64,000 nt of DNA, from NCBI GenBank assembly GCA_020137815.1, contig CM035362.1, forward strand, positions 4,812,008-4,876,007, given 5' to 3'. The stretch comes from Hormiphora californensis. Taxonomy: Eukaryota; Ctenophora; Tentaculata; Cydippida; Pleurobrachiidae. Under the pieces are notes generated by a model. It was not told where the DNA came from. It ran no database searches and worked only from the letters and a program-made list of their open reading frames with translations. This document shows, piece by piece, positions 10,176 through 20,454 of the stretch. How positions within the stretch are numbered: position 1 is the first letter of the stretch; each line of letters starts with the position of its first letter. Made by a program: the position numbers and the translations under genes.

Positions 10176-13121
10176 ATGTCTAAAGTTCCCTCTCTTAGTT
10201 TCGGAAACATCAACTGCTGCTCGATTCGCAACAAAACAGAGGAAGTCTTGGTACTAACTATGGATCAGGAAATAGATGTGATGTGTGTAACCGAATCTTG
10301 GCTATCTCCAAAAGAATCTGCTCTATCAAAGGAGATAGAAGAATTCCCCTACAAGCTGCTCAGTGTTCCTCGCGGTAGCAGAGGTGGTGGAGTTGCCATT
10401 GTTTACAGGAAAGAACTAAAAGTGAAACGATGTAAATCTCGTAAAGTCTTCTCGAGCTTTGAGTTGCTGGAAGCAATACTTGATGGACCTGGAATAGACC
10501 TGACGAGAGTTGCTGTTATCTACCGTCCCCCTGATTCTTCCAAACAGGCGATCTTCCTTGAGGAGTTCGAGGAGTTTCTTTCAGTGTTTTCATCGAAGTC
10601 TGGACATCATCTGATAACTGGTGACTTTAATGTTCACGTGGAAAAACTGCTCTGTCCATTCGCCCAAAGTTTCTTGCAAATACTTGAGGATCATTGTTGG
10701 ATACAGCATGTTCGAGAACCGACTCACCTCCACGGGGGCACCCTTGATCTAGTACTGACAAAAGATGTCCCACTTCTTGATTCTTTGAATGTCACACCTA
10801 CCCCTGAAGTACCCGACCACTTCTTAGTTGACTTCAAAATGCATTGTGGCTCAGCAAACGGGATCAAACATAAGAAAATGATCACTGGCCGCTCGATGAA
10901 ACGAGTCTCTACTGAATTGGTGCGGGATATGATTCTGAAATCAAAACTGTGTCAATCTCCGCTTCCTGAATCAGTCGATGAATGTGTCAAACTGTATAAC
11001 ACCATACTTGAAGACATACTTGACCAGTTAGCACCGATTGAGGATAAAGTTGTTTCGGAATCCTCTAAGCCCCCCTGGTTTAGTCAAGAGTGCTATGATG
11101 CTCTACACAAACGCCGAAAAGCAGAGCGGAAGTACAAGTCAGCGTACAAGAAAGCCCTTAAACAGAAGCAAAAGAACAAACCAGTCTGCCACGAAAAAGT
11201 TCTAATAGCTGAAAAGTTGTTCATAGCTGAGATCCGGTTTACTAAAACTGTATTCAATCGCACCAGAAGAGAATTCTTCCAACAGCGTCTAGAGGCAGCA
11301 GACGGAAATCATGCTGCGTTGTATCAAATCCTAAACCACCTGCTCGGAAAGGAAAAGACGCCGACCCAACTCCCCTCCACTGACGATCCAGATGGGCTTC
11401 CAGACCGGATGATCGACTTTTTCACTTCCAAGATCGAGGCAATCTATGAGAAAATTCAGCTTGATCCGGATTTCACAGCCGATCTTCCTGAACTGACACC
11501 GCGACTAGAAACAGATGCAGAGTTGCCAAAGTTTGCGAAATTTCAACCTGTCTCCGATTCGATGCTGGCTGCTACTGTCCGTGCTATGAACAAGAAACAC
11601 TGTACCCTGGACCCTATGCCAACTTCATTTGTCAACGATGCTTTTCCAGCCCTCATTCCAATAGTGTCTAAGATTGTGAACACCAGTCTCACAAAAGGAG
11701 AAGTCCCTGATAGCTTAAAGTCTGCTGTTATTCGACCATCATACAAAAACAGTGACCTAGACCCTGATGAACTTAATAGTTATCGACCAATCTCAAACCT
11801 TTCGTTCATCTCGAAGGTCCTGGAGAAATGCGTCGCTGACCAGCTTACTGACTACGTGGAGAGTAATGGACTGTTCAGTGAAGTTCAATCTGCTTATCGC
11901 TCGAAACATAGCTGTGAAACGGCCACTATCAAGATAGTAAACGACATACTTGTGCAGCTGGATAAAAAGACCAAGGTCATCCTAGTTCTTCTGGACCTTT
12001 CAGCGGCCTTTGACACCATATCTCATGCCAAGCTACTACACCGCCTGAAACATGATTATGGAGTGACTGGAAAGGTATTGAGCTGGATCGAATCATATCT
12101 TACTAATCGAACAGCTAGAGTAAAGATAGGTTCGGTCGAGTCAGAAGCAAAGTCTATCAGCATTGGTGTTCCTCAGGGTTCCATCCTGGGGCCCCTCTTG
12201 TTCATACTCTACACCAGAGATCTACAGAAAATAGCGGAACTATATGGTCTCAGCCTGCACATGTATGCGGATGATTCTCAACTTTCGATAGCTTTCACCC
12301 CAGAAACTTTCGATGATGTGATAAAGAAAGTTCAGAGCTGCGTGTCTCACATTCGTCTCTGGATGACACAGAACCTGTTGAAGTTGAATCCGGATAAAAC
12401 AGAAGTTCTTATCCTACGAAACAAATGGGATAAATCTACCAGTGATGCCACACTGAACATTGTACAAGAAGAAACGGAAGTCAAACCAGTTGCTAAGAAT
12501 CTCGGCGTCATGATCGATAGCGAACTCACGATGTCCCAGCACGTCTCCAGAGTTGTTCAGTCGTGCAACTACCAACTCGTCAACATGTGGAGAATTGCAG
12601 GCAAACTGAACAAAAAGCAAAAGACCCAACTTGTGAACTCACTTATACACTCAAAAATTGATTATTGTAGCGCTCTACTGATAGGTCTCAAAGACAAGGA
12701 TGTGAAGCGTCTTCAGAAGCTACAGAACTCTGCCACTCGCTTTGTCCATGGTAAACGTAGCAGACGTGGTGTAACAGATCTACGGAAAAAATCCCACTTC
12801 CTACCTGTTAGACACAGAATAGAATATAAGATCTGTATGATGGTATACAAATCCTTGAATAATGGGACGCCTGGATACATATCAGAAATGCTGCAAAGAC
12901 GGAAACAAAAACCGATGAGTTTAAGAGTCGACTGTGACACGACAAGACTGGAAGAGGTACACAGTAACTACAACTACAAAACCACTGAGAGAGCTTTTAG
13001 TATAGCTGCTCCGAGGATCTGGAATCGCCTACCTAAAGAAATTCGAACCACGGAAACCTTGCCGATGTTTAAAAAGGCCTTGAAAACCCATATGTTTACT
13101 TTGGCTTATGGACCTGAATAA
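10176..13121 (+). CDS. LINE ORF2 protein: APE-type endonuclease and reverse transcriptase
   Basis: 981 codons, intact. The N-terminal ~230 residues are an exonuclease/endonuclease/phosphatase domain (NINCCSIRNK, VTESWL, RGGGVAIVYR, VAVIYRPP, ITGDFNVH, GGTLDLVLT, PDHF). The reverse transcriptase follows (YRPISNLSFISKVLEK, LVLLDLSAAFDTI, GVPQGSILGPLLF, catalytic YADD, LKLNPDKTEVL, LGVMID). The C terminus carries the conserved DYCSALLIGL and RLQKLQNSATRFV block usual in CR1/L2/jockey-like elements. It nicks target DNA and primes reverse transcription there. No RNase H domain is evident, as expected for this group. Confidence 0.93.
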   Translation: MSKVPSLSFGNINCCSIRNKTEEVLVLTMDQEIDVMCVTESWLSPKESALSKEIEEFPYKLLSVPRGSRGGGVAIVYRKELKVKRCKSRKVFSSFELLEAILDGPGIDLTRVAVIYRPPDSSKQAIFLEEFEEFLSVFSSKSGHHLITGDFNVHVEKLLCPFAQSFLQILEDHCWIQHVREPTHLHGGTLDLVLTKDVPLLDSLNVTPTPEVPDHFLVDFKMHCGSANGIKHKKMITGRSMKRVSTELVRDMILKSKLCQSPLPESVDECVKLYNTILEDILDQLAPIEDKVVSESSKPPWFSQECYDALHKRRKAERKYKSAYKKALKQKQKNKPVCHEKVLIAEKLFIAEIRFTKTVFNRTRREFFQQRLEAADGNHAALYQILNHLLGKEKTPTQLPSTDDPDGLPDRMIDFFTSKIEAIYEKIQLDPDFTADLPELTPRLETDAELPKFAKFQPVSDSMLAATVRAMNKKHCTLDPMPTSFVNDAFPALIPIVSKIVNTSLTKGEVPDSLKSAVIRPSYKNSDLDPDELNSYRPISNLSFISKVLEKCVADQLTDYVESNGLFSEVQSAYRSKHSCETATIKIVNDILVQLDKKTKVILVLLDLSAAFDTISHAKLLHRLKHDYGVTGKVLSWIESYLTNRTARVKIGSVESEAKSISIGVPQGSILGPLLFILYTRDLQKIAELYGLSLHMYADDSQLSIAFTPETFDDVIKKVQSCVSHIRLWMTQNLLKLNPDKTEVLILRNKWDKSTSDATLNIVQEETEVKPVAKNLGVMIDSELTMSQHVSRVVQSCNYQLVNMWRIAGKLNKKQKTQLVNSLIHSKIDYCSALLIGLKDKDVKRLQKLQNSATRFVHGKRSRRGVTDLRKKSHFLPVRHRIEYKICMMVYKSLNNGTPGYISEMLQRRKQKPMSLRVDCDTTRLEEVHSNYNYKTTERAFSIAAPRIWNRLPKEIRTTETLPMFKKALKTHMFTLAYGPE

Positions 13122-13350
13122 ACCTCACTCGGCATTTTATCAGCACCGCACCATCTTCCCGGCACAAATCTACCCGCATAATTTCCTGGGCACCCAGTCC
13201 AGTTAACTTCACAGTAAATCCGTTGTTTTCCCCCAGGCTCCAGCTCAGCACATAAACGCTTCATTATTCCTTGCCTATACTATTCCTTGCATGCGGTTCT
13301 AAATCTGATCCTGTTTCACAACTTTTGGGAAATAGATCCCTCCCTTGGCA

Positions 13351-13870
13351 TTACCTGGTTCGTTCCTGGGTTCCCGTGTCCTGTCTGCTGTCTCTCGCTA
13401 TCACTGCCACCACGCCCTACTTCCAGACAAACACGCTCAAGCTCCCCTATATCCCACCTATGACCTGCTTTCTCAATCCTACATCAATTCTACCTGGAAC
13501 TAAATAGTTTACCTCCCTGTCCTTACCTGGTTCGTACCTAGGTTCTCGTGACCTGTCTGCTGTCTCTCGCTACCATTGCCACCACGCCCTACTTCCAGAC
13601 CAACACACTCCAGCTCTCCTATATCCCACCTATGACCTGCTTTCTCAATCCTACATCATTTCTTCCTGGAACTAAATAGTCTGCCTCCCTGTCCTTACCT
13701 GGTTCGTTCCTGGGTTTCCCGTGTCCTGGGTGCTGTCTCTTCTTCCAGACCCTCTCTCCAGCTCCCTTACATCCCACCTATGACCTACTGTCTCTATTCT
13801 GCACCATTCCTTCCTATATTCCTTCCTACATCCCTTCCTACTTTCTACACCATTCCTTCCTACATCTACC
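13351..13870 (+). repeat. three ~172-bp tandem repeats in LINE 3' UTR
   Basis: Units beginning near 13351, 13523 and 13695 share TTACCTGGTTCGT, CCTGTCTGCTGTCTCTCGCTA and ATCCCACCTATGACCT with moderate divergence. They lie between the ORF2 stop and the 47-bp array, so they belong to the retrotransposon's 3' UTR. Confidence 0.75.
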
Positions 13871-14046
13871 TGAGACTTAGTAGAGGGACCACCCATGACT
13901 GAGTCAATGAGTTAATATTTTCAAGTGTGTATTTGTGTAAATTGTTAACATTTTCTGGCCTCTGAGTTGTTTAGCAGAGTTTGAGTAGCTGAGGTTCCAG
14001 ATTGGCTGAGTTTTATGCCGAAGAATGAAGAAAGAAGACCCATACA

Positions 14047-14234
14047 TACCGTTTTTCTCAATACGTTTTTCTCGATAAAAAACTTGTCAAGGATACCGTT
14101 TTTCTCAATACGTTTTTCTCGATAAAAAACTTGTCAAGGATACCGTTTTTCTCAATACGTTTTTCTCGATAAAAAACTTGTCAAGGATACCGTTTTTCTC
14201 AATACGTTTTTCTCGATAAAAAACTTGTCAAGGA
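14047..14234 (+). repeat. four perfect 47-bp tandem repeats in LINE 3' UTR
   Basis: Four head-to-tail identical 47-bp units start at 14047, 14094, 14141 and 14188. Each unit contains CGTTTTTCTC twice and ends in ACTTGTCAAGGA. Perfect identity points to recent expansion. Confidence 0.9.
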
Positions 14235-15365
14235 CTCTTCAGTGAGTGTGTGTTTGAAGGACAGCTAATTTATAATTTATTACCGAATCTGTGTATATGT
14301 GTTTGTGATTGTTTGTTTGTCTGTGAATGTGCTTGTAAGTTTGTTATCATGTTTTTGCATTAACCGTTTTGTATTGACTGTTGATGTTGTGTTTTGCGTC
14401 TGTGACTTTGTGTTTAATCTGTTTTTAATCTGTTTTTATGTCTGTCTGCTTGTTTTGTTTGTTCATCACCTTGTTTCAGTTTTCTATTTTCCATTGTTCC
14501 TCGTTTTTGTGCATCCAATGCTACTAGGATATGTTTCACTGTCTCTAAGTATTGTTTAAACCGCTTTAGGAAACCGCTGATGTGAACTGTATATTTTCAC
14601 CTCTCAGCCTTGTATCACTTTTATTGGTGTATGGTGTAAGAGCGGGACGAAGTTATATATTAATGTGTGTGACTTTGTGATAAATTGTGCATAAACTTAA
14701 ACTTAAACTTAAACAAGTACAAAAAAATTAACCCTGGAAAAGACTCAAACATTTTAAACATGGTCTAGAAAGACACTAAATGGGTTCAAAGTACTGGGTC
14801 ACCTGTGATCCAATGGTCTCCAACGGGTTAAAAAAATTAAAAAACCGCGCCACAAGTCATTCATTTTGAACACCGCCAAGAGGGAGTTCCATCACACATA
14901 ATGATATACAGGACCCCCGCAAATATGTTTTAATGTTATCGTTTTATTCTCTAGACAATGAGCTGTTTTGGCTTCTGTGCTGCGATTGTTCGAAACTGGT
15001 CAAGCTGTTCTCGACCTGAACATTTCCGAGGTTACTTATGTTTTCACAGAGTTGGGTTGTCATATTTTCATACGCTTGAAGCTCCTCTCGTTGCAGGAGA
15101 AATTATTTGAGGGACATTTTAATTTAGCACATGCTAGCTGATTGGTAGGGACTGAGCTGGGCGTCCAACCCCCGCTGTGTCCGGACGCGGAGGGCATCTA
15201 TGGTATGGTGCGTGGAGTTAAAACCTCACACAAGCAGGGCCCAGATGCGCAGCCCTGGTGGGGTTCAGGGGTCAGAACAGGCACGGTAAGCGGGCTGCAA
15301 ACAGCGTTTAAGAAAGTTTCATCACGAACGGCGAAAATCGAAAGTTTTGACAATTTGGAAAAGTT

Positions 15366-15517
15366 ATGAGGCCCCTCGGAAATGTTCAAGTCATGCACAA
15401 TCAAGTCACGCCCACCAATCACAGCGCAGAACGCGCGAAGCACTCCGCGCGTTCTGAGCTGTGATTGGTGGGCGTGACTTGATTGTGCATGACTTGAACA
15501 TTTCCGAGGGGCCTCAT
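15366..15517. repeat. hairpin MITE-like inverted repeat
   Basis: Arms of about 67 bp (15366-15432 and 15451-15517) are reverse complements, starting ATGAGGCCCCTCGG and including CCCACCAATCACAGC. The short loop is GC-rich. No clear target duplication was found. Confidence 0.75.
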
Positions 15518-15542
15518 GTTTGGAAGCAGCGCCGCGTATTGA

Positions 15543-15600
15543 CGCGCATTATTTTAAGAAGAAAATCGCTGCAGCGATTTTCTTCTTAAAATAATGCGCG
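15543..15600. repeat. perfect 58-bp palindrome with no spacer
   Basis: Bases 15543-15571 are the exact reverse complement of 15572-15600, centred on GCTGCAGC, with no mismatch and no loop. It lies 26 bp after the hairpin at 15366-15517. Confidence 0.9.
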
Positions 15601-16360
15601 GCGTAAATTCTGTTTTTGCGCGTGACGTTGCACCAAATTTAATCGCGCGCGTCGTATCGGGCCGGCCCACAGTGGACCCACGCGGACAGGTTTTGAGCCC
15701 CGAAATTGCACGCGCAAATCAATGTCCGCGCGCACACATTTTCAAGAGTTTCCTTCATCTTAAACTGTGCATTGCGCGTTTTGAGAATCTCTGTGAAGTA
15801 ACTTTGCGTTTCCCGCCTTTTTGCAATCCCACACAGAGAGTCCCACACACCCCTGAGTGTTGTGTAGTTGATATTATGTTACACACTGCGAAAGAGATTG
15901 GTAGTGCCAATCGATTTCAGGTGTATGCCGTATCGCTACTCTCTGTTTAGTGTGTTCCTAAATCAGATAGATTTGCTTAAATCTGCTTAGCATTGTTTTT
16001 ATATTTATAATTTATTAACTCTAGCTCTACCGTTTCTCCCACTTTCACTCCCCTCACTTTGGCTACGGATACTGATTAACTGGTATTATTCAGCTTTGAT
16101 CATGTTACTCCTCGGTGTGTGAACTGTGACTGATAACGATTTTCTGAAAGGGATCTCCCAAGATTTAATTGCTGTTTCATCTCACCGATTTCTGATTTAC
16201 TGGAGGTATTAGGTAAGAGTTACTTGCAACAATATGCAATTTGATTTATAGATTTGCTGATCTACCTGTTAAGTGCATACCCACGATTCATAGTTTTACC
16301 CATGATTTATAGTTTTACTGCTAACCCACGGCTGTTCTAACTCACCTCTCCTCTCCCCAG

Positions 16361-16537
16361 ATCTCCGCGATTGCATGGAGAAGATGTGCCTGAGCTGAGA
16401 TGTGATTTGCGGTTAAGGTGCATTGATGAGGAATCAAAACACACCCAGTTCGACAGAGTAAACTTCTTTGACCACGATACAAGAGTTCTGATGACCAATA
16501 ACTTTATTTCGGGACCTCCTGATGGACCAAACAAATA
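16361..16537 (+). CDS. candidate exon, unknown product
   Basis: Preceded by a good acceptor (ctctcctctccccag) and followed by gtaggt. One frame is open from 16362: SPRLHGEDVPELRCDLRLRC, then IDEESKHTQFDRVNFFDHDT, then ISGPPDGPNK; it ends in phase 2. An alternative acceptor at 18711/18712 would continue this frame into the next candidate exon across an intron filled by fold-back DNA. No family recognised; it could be a decayed exon. Confidence 0.25.
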
Positions 16538-16726
16538 GTAGGTAAAAAGTAGTGAGTCTGTTTGAGTTAGTTATTTGCTGTTTCTACACCAAATTTTTGG
16601 ATGGTAAAAATCGCAAATTTACATCATAATCTCACGGTTTTTGGCCAAAAATCGCAAATCTCAATAATCTCAGCTACCCTGAAAATCGCGAATGAGGCAT
16701 GAGATTCTTGCGGCAGGCCCCCCCCC

Positions 16727-18650
16727 CCAGGTCAAAATTGTTGACAATGTAGCAATGCGCTTGCCAGCACATTTTGGTAAACTCCCAGCACATTTTGAAA
16801 CTTAAAAATTAAATTGAGTTTGGCGTGCTCCAATTGGTCCATAGATTGTCGACATTAGGTGCTATTTTTGATCGATTCTACTAGTAGAGGCAATAATTAC
16901 ACTCACCTCCTCTGATTTCTATGAAACTTCTCCCATGCTAAGAGGTGGCAATAGAGGTTCAAATACCGCTGAGTTTAAGTCTGAACAATGTTCGGTTCGT
17001 TAATTATCGCTAATTGAAAAACGCCAAAATGGCCTAAAATCGCCCTAAGTTCCGAATTGAAATTTTGGAGTTGAGACTCCAGACTTCGTGGAGATGTCCG
17101 CTAGGATGACAATATGCACCAAAATCGGACGAAAGCCTAAATTCGTCCGAATTCGGTACGAAAAGCCGGGTAGACTGAATTTTGGTCACGTGACATGGGT
17201 CCAAAATCAGTTTTTTGCCATTTACGCCTTTCCTGTACGTCGGAGACTAAAAATATGGCCAGTACTTGTCATTTCCGTCGCTTTCTGCATCTTTTAAGCC
17301 CCCTATAAATATCCCTTACTTCAACGGTTCAGTAGTTAGAGTTTTTCAGGAGACTAAATGACGTCAATTCTGAACCGTTGAAGTAAGGGATATTTATAGG
17401 GGGCTTAAAAGATGCAGAAAGCGACGGAAATGACAAGTACTGGCCATATTTTTAGTCTCCGACGTACAGGAAAGGCGTAAATGGCAAAAAACTGATTTTG
17501 GACCCATGTCACGTGACCAAAATTCAGTCTACCCGGCTTTTCGTACCGAATTCGGACGAATTTAGGCTTTCGTCCGATTTTGGTGCATATTGTCATCCTA
17601 GCGGACATCTCCACGAAGTCTGGAGTCTCAACTCCAAAATTTCAATTCGGAACTTAGGGCGATTTTAGGCCATTTTGGCGTTTTTCAATTAGCGATAATT
17701 AACGAACCGAACATTGTTCAGACTTAAACTCAGCGGTATTTGAACCTCTATTGCCACCTCTTAGCATGGGAGAAGTTTCATAGAAATCAGAGGAGGTGAG
17801 TGTAATTATTGCCTCTACTATACAGAAAAAGTTACTATGTCAATTATATGGCCTCTCTACCACCGGTCGCGAAGCAAATTTCTCTAATAAACGTCCTAGG
17901 GTGTTCCAATTGGTCTATATTTACTCCTTATAACCGTGGATAGTCGATAAATTGAGTTTTAGGGGGTGCTGGCTGGGTGCTGGCATCCAGCAATGGGGCA
18001 GCAATGGATCGATTTTACAGAAAAAGTTACTATGTCAATATGGCCTCTCTGCCACCGGTCGCGAGGGAAATTTCTCCAATAAACGTCCTAGGGTGTTCCA
18101 ATTGGTCTATATTTACTCCTTATAACCGTGGATAGTCGACAAATTGAGTCTTAGGGGGTGCTGGCTGGGTGCTGGGAACCAGCAATGGGGCAGCAATGTA
18201 AACGTGTCTCATTGCTGCATATTGCTGGATGCCAGCACCCATCTTTCACCCCCTAAGACTCAATTTAGCGACTATCCACGGTTATAGGGAGTAAATATAG
18301 ACTAATTGGAAAACCCTAGGGTACGTTTATTGGAGAAATTTCCCTCGCGACCGGTGGCAGAGAGGCCATATTGACATAGTAACTTTTTCTGTAAAATCGA
18401 TCCATTGCTGCCCCATTGCTGGATGCCAGCACCCAGCCAGCACCCCCTAAAACTCAATTTATCGACTATCCACGGTTATAAGGAGTAAATATAGACCAAT
18501 TGGAACACCCTAGGACGTTTATTAGAGAAATTTGCTTCGCGACCGGTGGTAGAGAGGCATTATTGACGTCAACGTGCAATAGCAAAATTCCAGCACTTTT
18601 AGAATCCCAAAATTCCCATTGCCAGCACTTTTTCAACAATTTTGACCTGG
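16727..18650. mobile_element. composite fold-back element with CAGGTC termini
   Basis: Terminal inverted repeats read CCAGGTCAAAATTGT inward from both ends. Inside, a ~190-bp block with ATATTTACTCC, CCACCGGTCGCGA and GGGGGTGCTGGCTGGGTGCTG occurs twice in one direction and twice inverted, about a centre near 18205. If the element runs CAGGTC...GACCTG, both sides carry the same GG plus ten C, 12 bp in direct orientation, which is a possible target duplication. A second fold-back (16882-17820) sits inside it. Non-autonomous; superfamily not assigned. Confidence 0.7.
16882..17820. mobile_element. near-perfect 939-bp fold-back nested in another element
   Basis: The two arms are near-identical reverse complements about a centre at 17351, beginning TAGTAGAGGCAATAATTAC. 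This is why the same 69-codon frame appears at 17088-17297 (+) and 17405-17614 (-). Direct TAC flanks it on both sides (16879-16881 and 17821-17823). The paralogous host sequence at 18005-18030 reads GATTTTACAGAAAAAGTTAC without the insertion, which supports a 3-bp target duplication. Confidence 0.85.
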
Positions 18651-18707
18651 GCCCCCCCCCCTATCCAACCCCAATTCCATCTTTATTCTCTAACCCCCAT
18701 CCCCCAG

Positions 18708-18895
18708 GGAGTGATGGGTTATTTCCTGGCACGAATCCAACAATACCTCTGGGTATACCTGGCGAGAAACTGCGGTTCAGGCAACACATGGGCAATGAAA
18801 TGGTACATTACGCCTGTGACTGGTGGGATGCGGGTCGAGATACTGGGGTGTACTGATAGGAGCTGTTTTGATATTAATTCACATGCCAAGGTATG
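18708..18895 (+). CDS. candidate exon, possible F5/8C-like end or unknown protein
   Basis: Follows a strong acceptor (acccccatcccccag). Two frames are plausible. One, phase 0, runs to the donor CCAAG|gtatga at 18895 and ends [10 protein letters not shown] plus [13 protein letters not shown]; the first part resembles the closing strand of a discoidin (F5/8 type C) domain. The other frame ([20 protein letters not shown], then [16 protein letters not shown]) stops at 18856 and could join the exon at 16361-16537 through the acceptor at 18712. Which frame is translated, if either, cannot be decided here. Confidence 0.3.
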
Positions 18896-20454
18896 ATAGG
18901 ATTGGGTCTTTAATTGTAACCCCTCCAATCTCCATCTCCCCTTTAGCACTGTCAATTCTCTGTCCCATGATTCATGTCGACTTCAATAACGTGTGCGATA
19001 TGAAAGGGACCAACCTCCCATCTCCTACCATTTACTAACACCCCCCCCCCTCCCAGGCAGCATCTGGTAGCACACCAGCGCCTTGCAGATCCTGTCTCTA
19101 GGGAACGGAAGTTACCCTGAACAAGGCAGTCCTGGGTAAATAATGTCAGAGAGAAACACTACGTGTACAACGACAATGTTATCAATATATGTGTAATATA
19201 TGAGTTATGTTACAATATCGTTGGACAATTCAAGGGACACTTGCGTTTATTTATCAGTGTGTTTGTGTGTTTTCAAACTTATTATTGCTGTATAAAATGG
19301 GACCATCTGATTTAAGTTTAGGATGAAGTTTAGGATGAATAATGTCTGTTGCACCTGTAGTGAGAAAATGAGTTCGTTCCGAGTTGCCTAAATGTTTTTT
19401 GTTACCCGGATATACAATGTGAAAGTTCTAAATTAAACATCTATTTCAGAGATGTGTGTAATTTATTGGTAATTCTACTTATTAGAACAATTGAAACCTG
19501 TCTCATTCAATTTGTTTCCGGGTTGATGATCTGGTTTTATTTTGGGCCGTGAAATTAGGCCAGGTGGTGGTGGTGACAGATCTCACAGGAAGATGAGTAG
19601 AAAATCTCTCCTCGAAATTCCGTGCTTTTTAAAATCTCAAACATGACAAATCCTTGTGTTTTACCACAGCTTGTCGTCAGATGCACCACAAGCTCGAATG
19701 ATTATTCATATATTAATTAAAATCATTCTGTGCCCAATCACCTAATCTTCGTTGGGAAAACACTGAGATTGTCTCGTATAAGACTCATCTCCACACAGAG
19801 TCCTGAGAGCTCTTATTATCAACTCCGCACAAACACTAGCTGGATATGACCGCGCGAGCTGTACAAACGTTAGTACTGTCAGCACTCGTTTAGAATGTTC
19901 GATCCTTCCACGCGCAGTGTTCCCGCGAAAGTCTGTGGGTTCACACCCATCACCGACATCACCATTGTTGCAATTATGAGAAAACTAGGGTAGGGCGGAG
20001 TAAGATTTTTTTTGGAGGTTAAAGGGGGACTTCCAACGCTTCTTTCAGTAGCTGCATGATAAGCTACGCGATAGGCGTGTTGCTTTATTTTCCACAATGG
20101 TCAAAATCACTATTGTTGATCTGCTGGGCTAAATAAGCACATTTACGCCTACCCAATCAAGCTGCATACACCTACAACAATTCCCTAACAGTCAAAAAAA
20201 ACTTGGGGTTTCAAAGTTTTCTGGTTTTCCTGAAAAAGGCAAAAAACGACAGGTCATCGACCGCGCAAATGTCACTTGCGCAAATCGTTTGTCCCAAATC
20301 GCGCGTTTGGGTCCACTGTGCGGCCAAAGACAACTCAAAATTTGTTGGACTTTTTCAAAGTTTCTTTTTCAAAGTTTCTTTAAATTTTTTAAAATTGTTT
20401 CTTCCGAGTCATCTACATTCTACTGGGAATCAGAAATGGTGTAATCCATTTATA
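18896..20454. other. intergenic, probable upstream region of the RS/zinc-finger gene
   Basis: No coding frame with family motifs. A possible short exon follows the acceptor near 19056-19058. A GCGC-rich patch at 20240-20340 resembles one at 15600-15740. The ATG of the next gene is at 20455, so promoter sequence should lie in the right part of this stretch, but no specific element is identifiable. Confidence 0.4.

Larger units (their letters stand above)
8560..14714 (+). mobile_element. full-coding CR1/L2-type non-LTR retrotransposon
   Basis: A LINE with two intact ORFs (8731-10173 and 10176-13121) and a long 3' UTR. It ends in short tandem ACTTAA units at 14693-14714, the kind of simple 3' repeat that L2/CR1 elements carry instead of poly(A). 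The 3' UTR holds three ~172-bp tandem repeats and four 47-bp repeats. The 5' limit is uncertain: it lies between the MRL start codon (8477) and ORF1. No target-site duplication was identified. Both ORFs lack stops or frameshifts, so insertion looks recent. Confidence 0.85.
14715..16360. other. no gene seen between LINE and candidate exons
   Basis: Apart from the two palindromes listed separately, nothing coding was recognised. The stretch 15594-15780 is rich in CpG and GCGC, and a similar GCGC-rich block recurs near 20240-20340. Open frames here show no family motif. Confidence 0.5.

Noticed and set aside
14047-14234. CRISPR-like array
   Set aside because: Units are contiguous with no spacers, inside a LINE 3' UTR in animal DNA.
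15594-15950. 118-codon frame in CpG-rich DNA
   Set aside because: No domain motif; begins inside a perfect palindrome; GC-rich composition alone explains the openness.
17088-17614. Two identical 69-codon genes in opposite orientation
   Set aside because: They are mirror images produced by the arms of one fold-back; no codon-level evidence of selection is visible.
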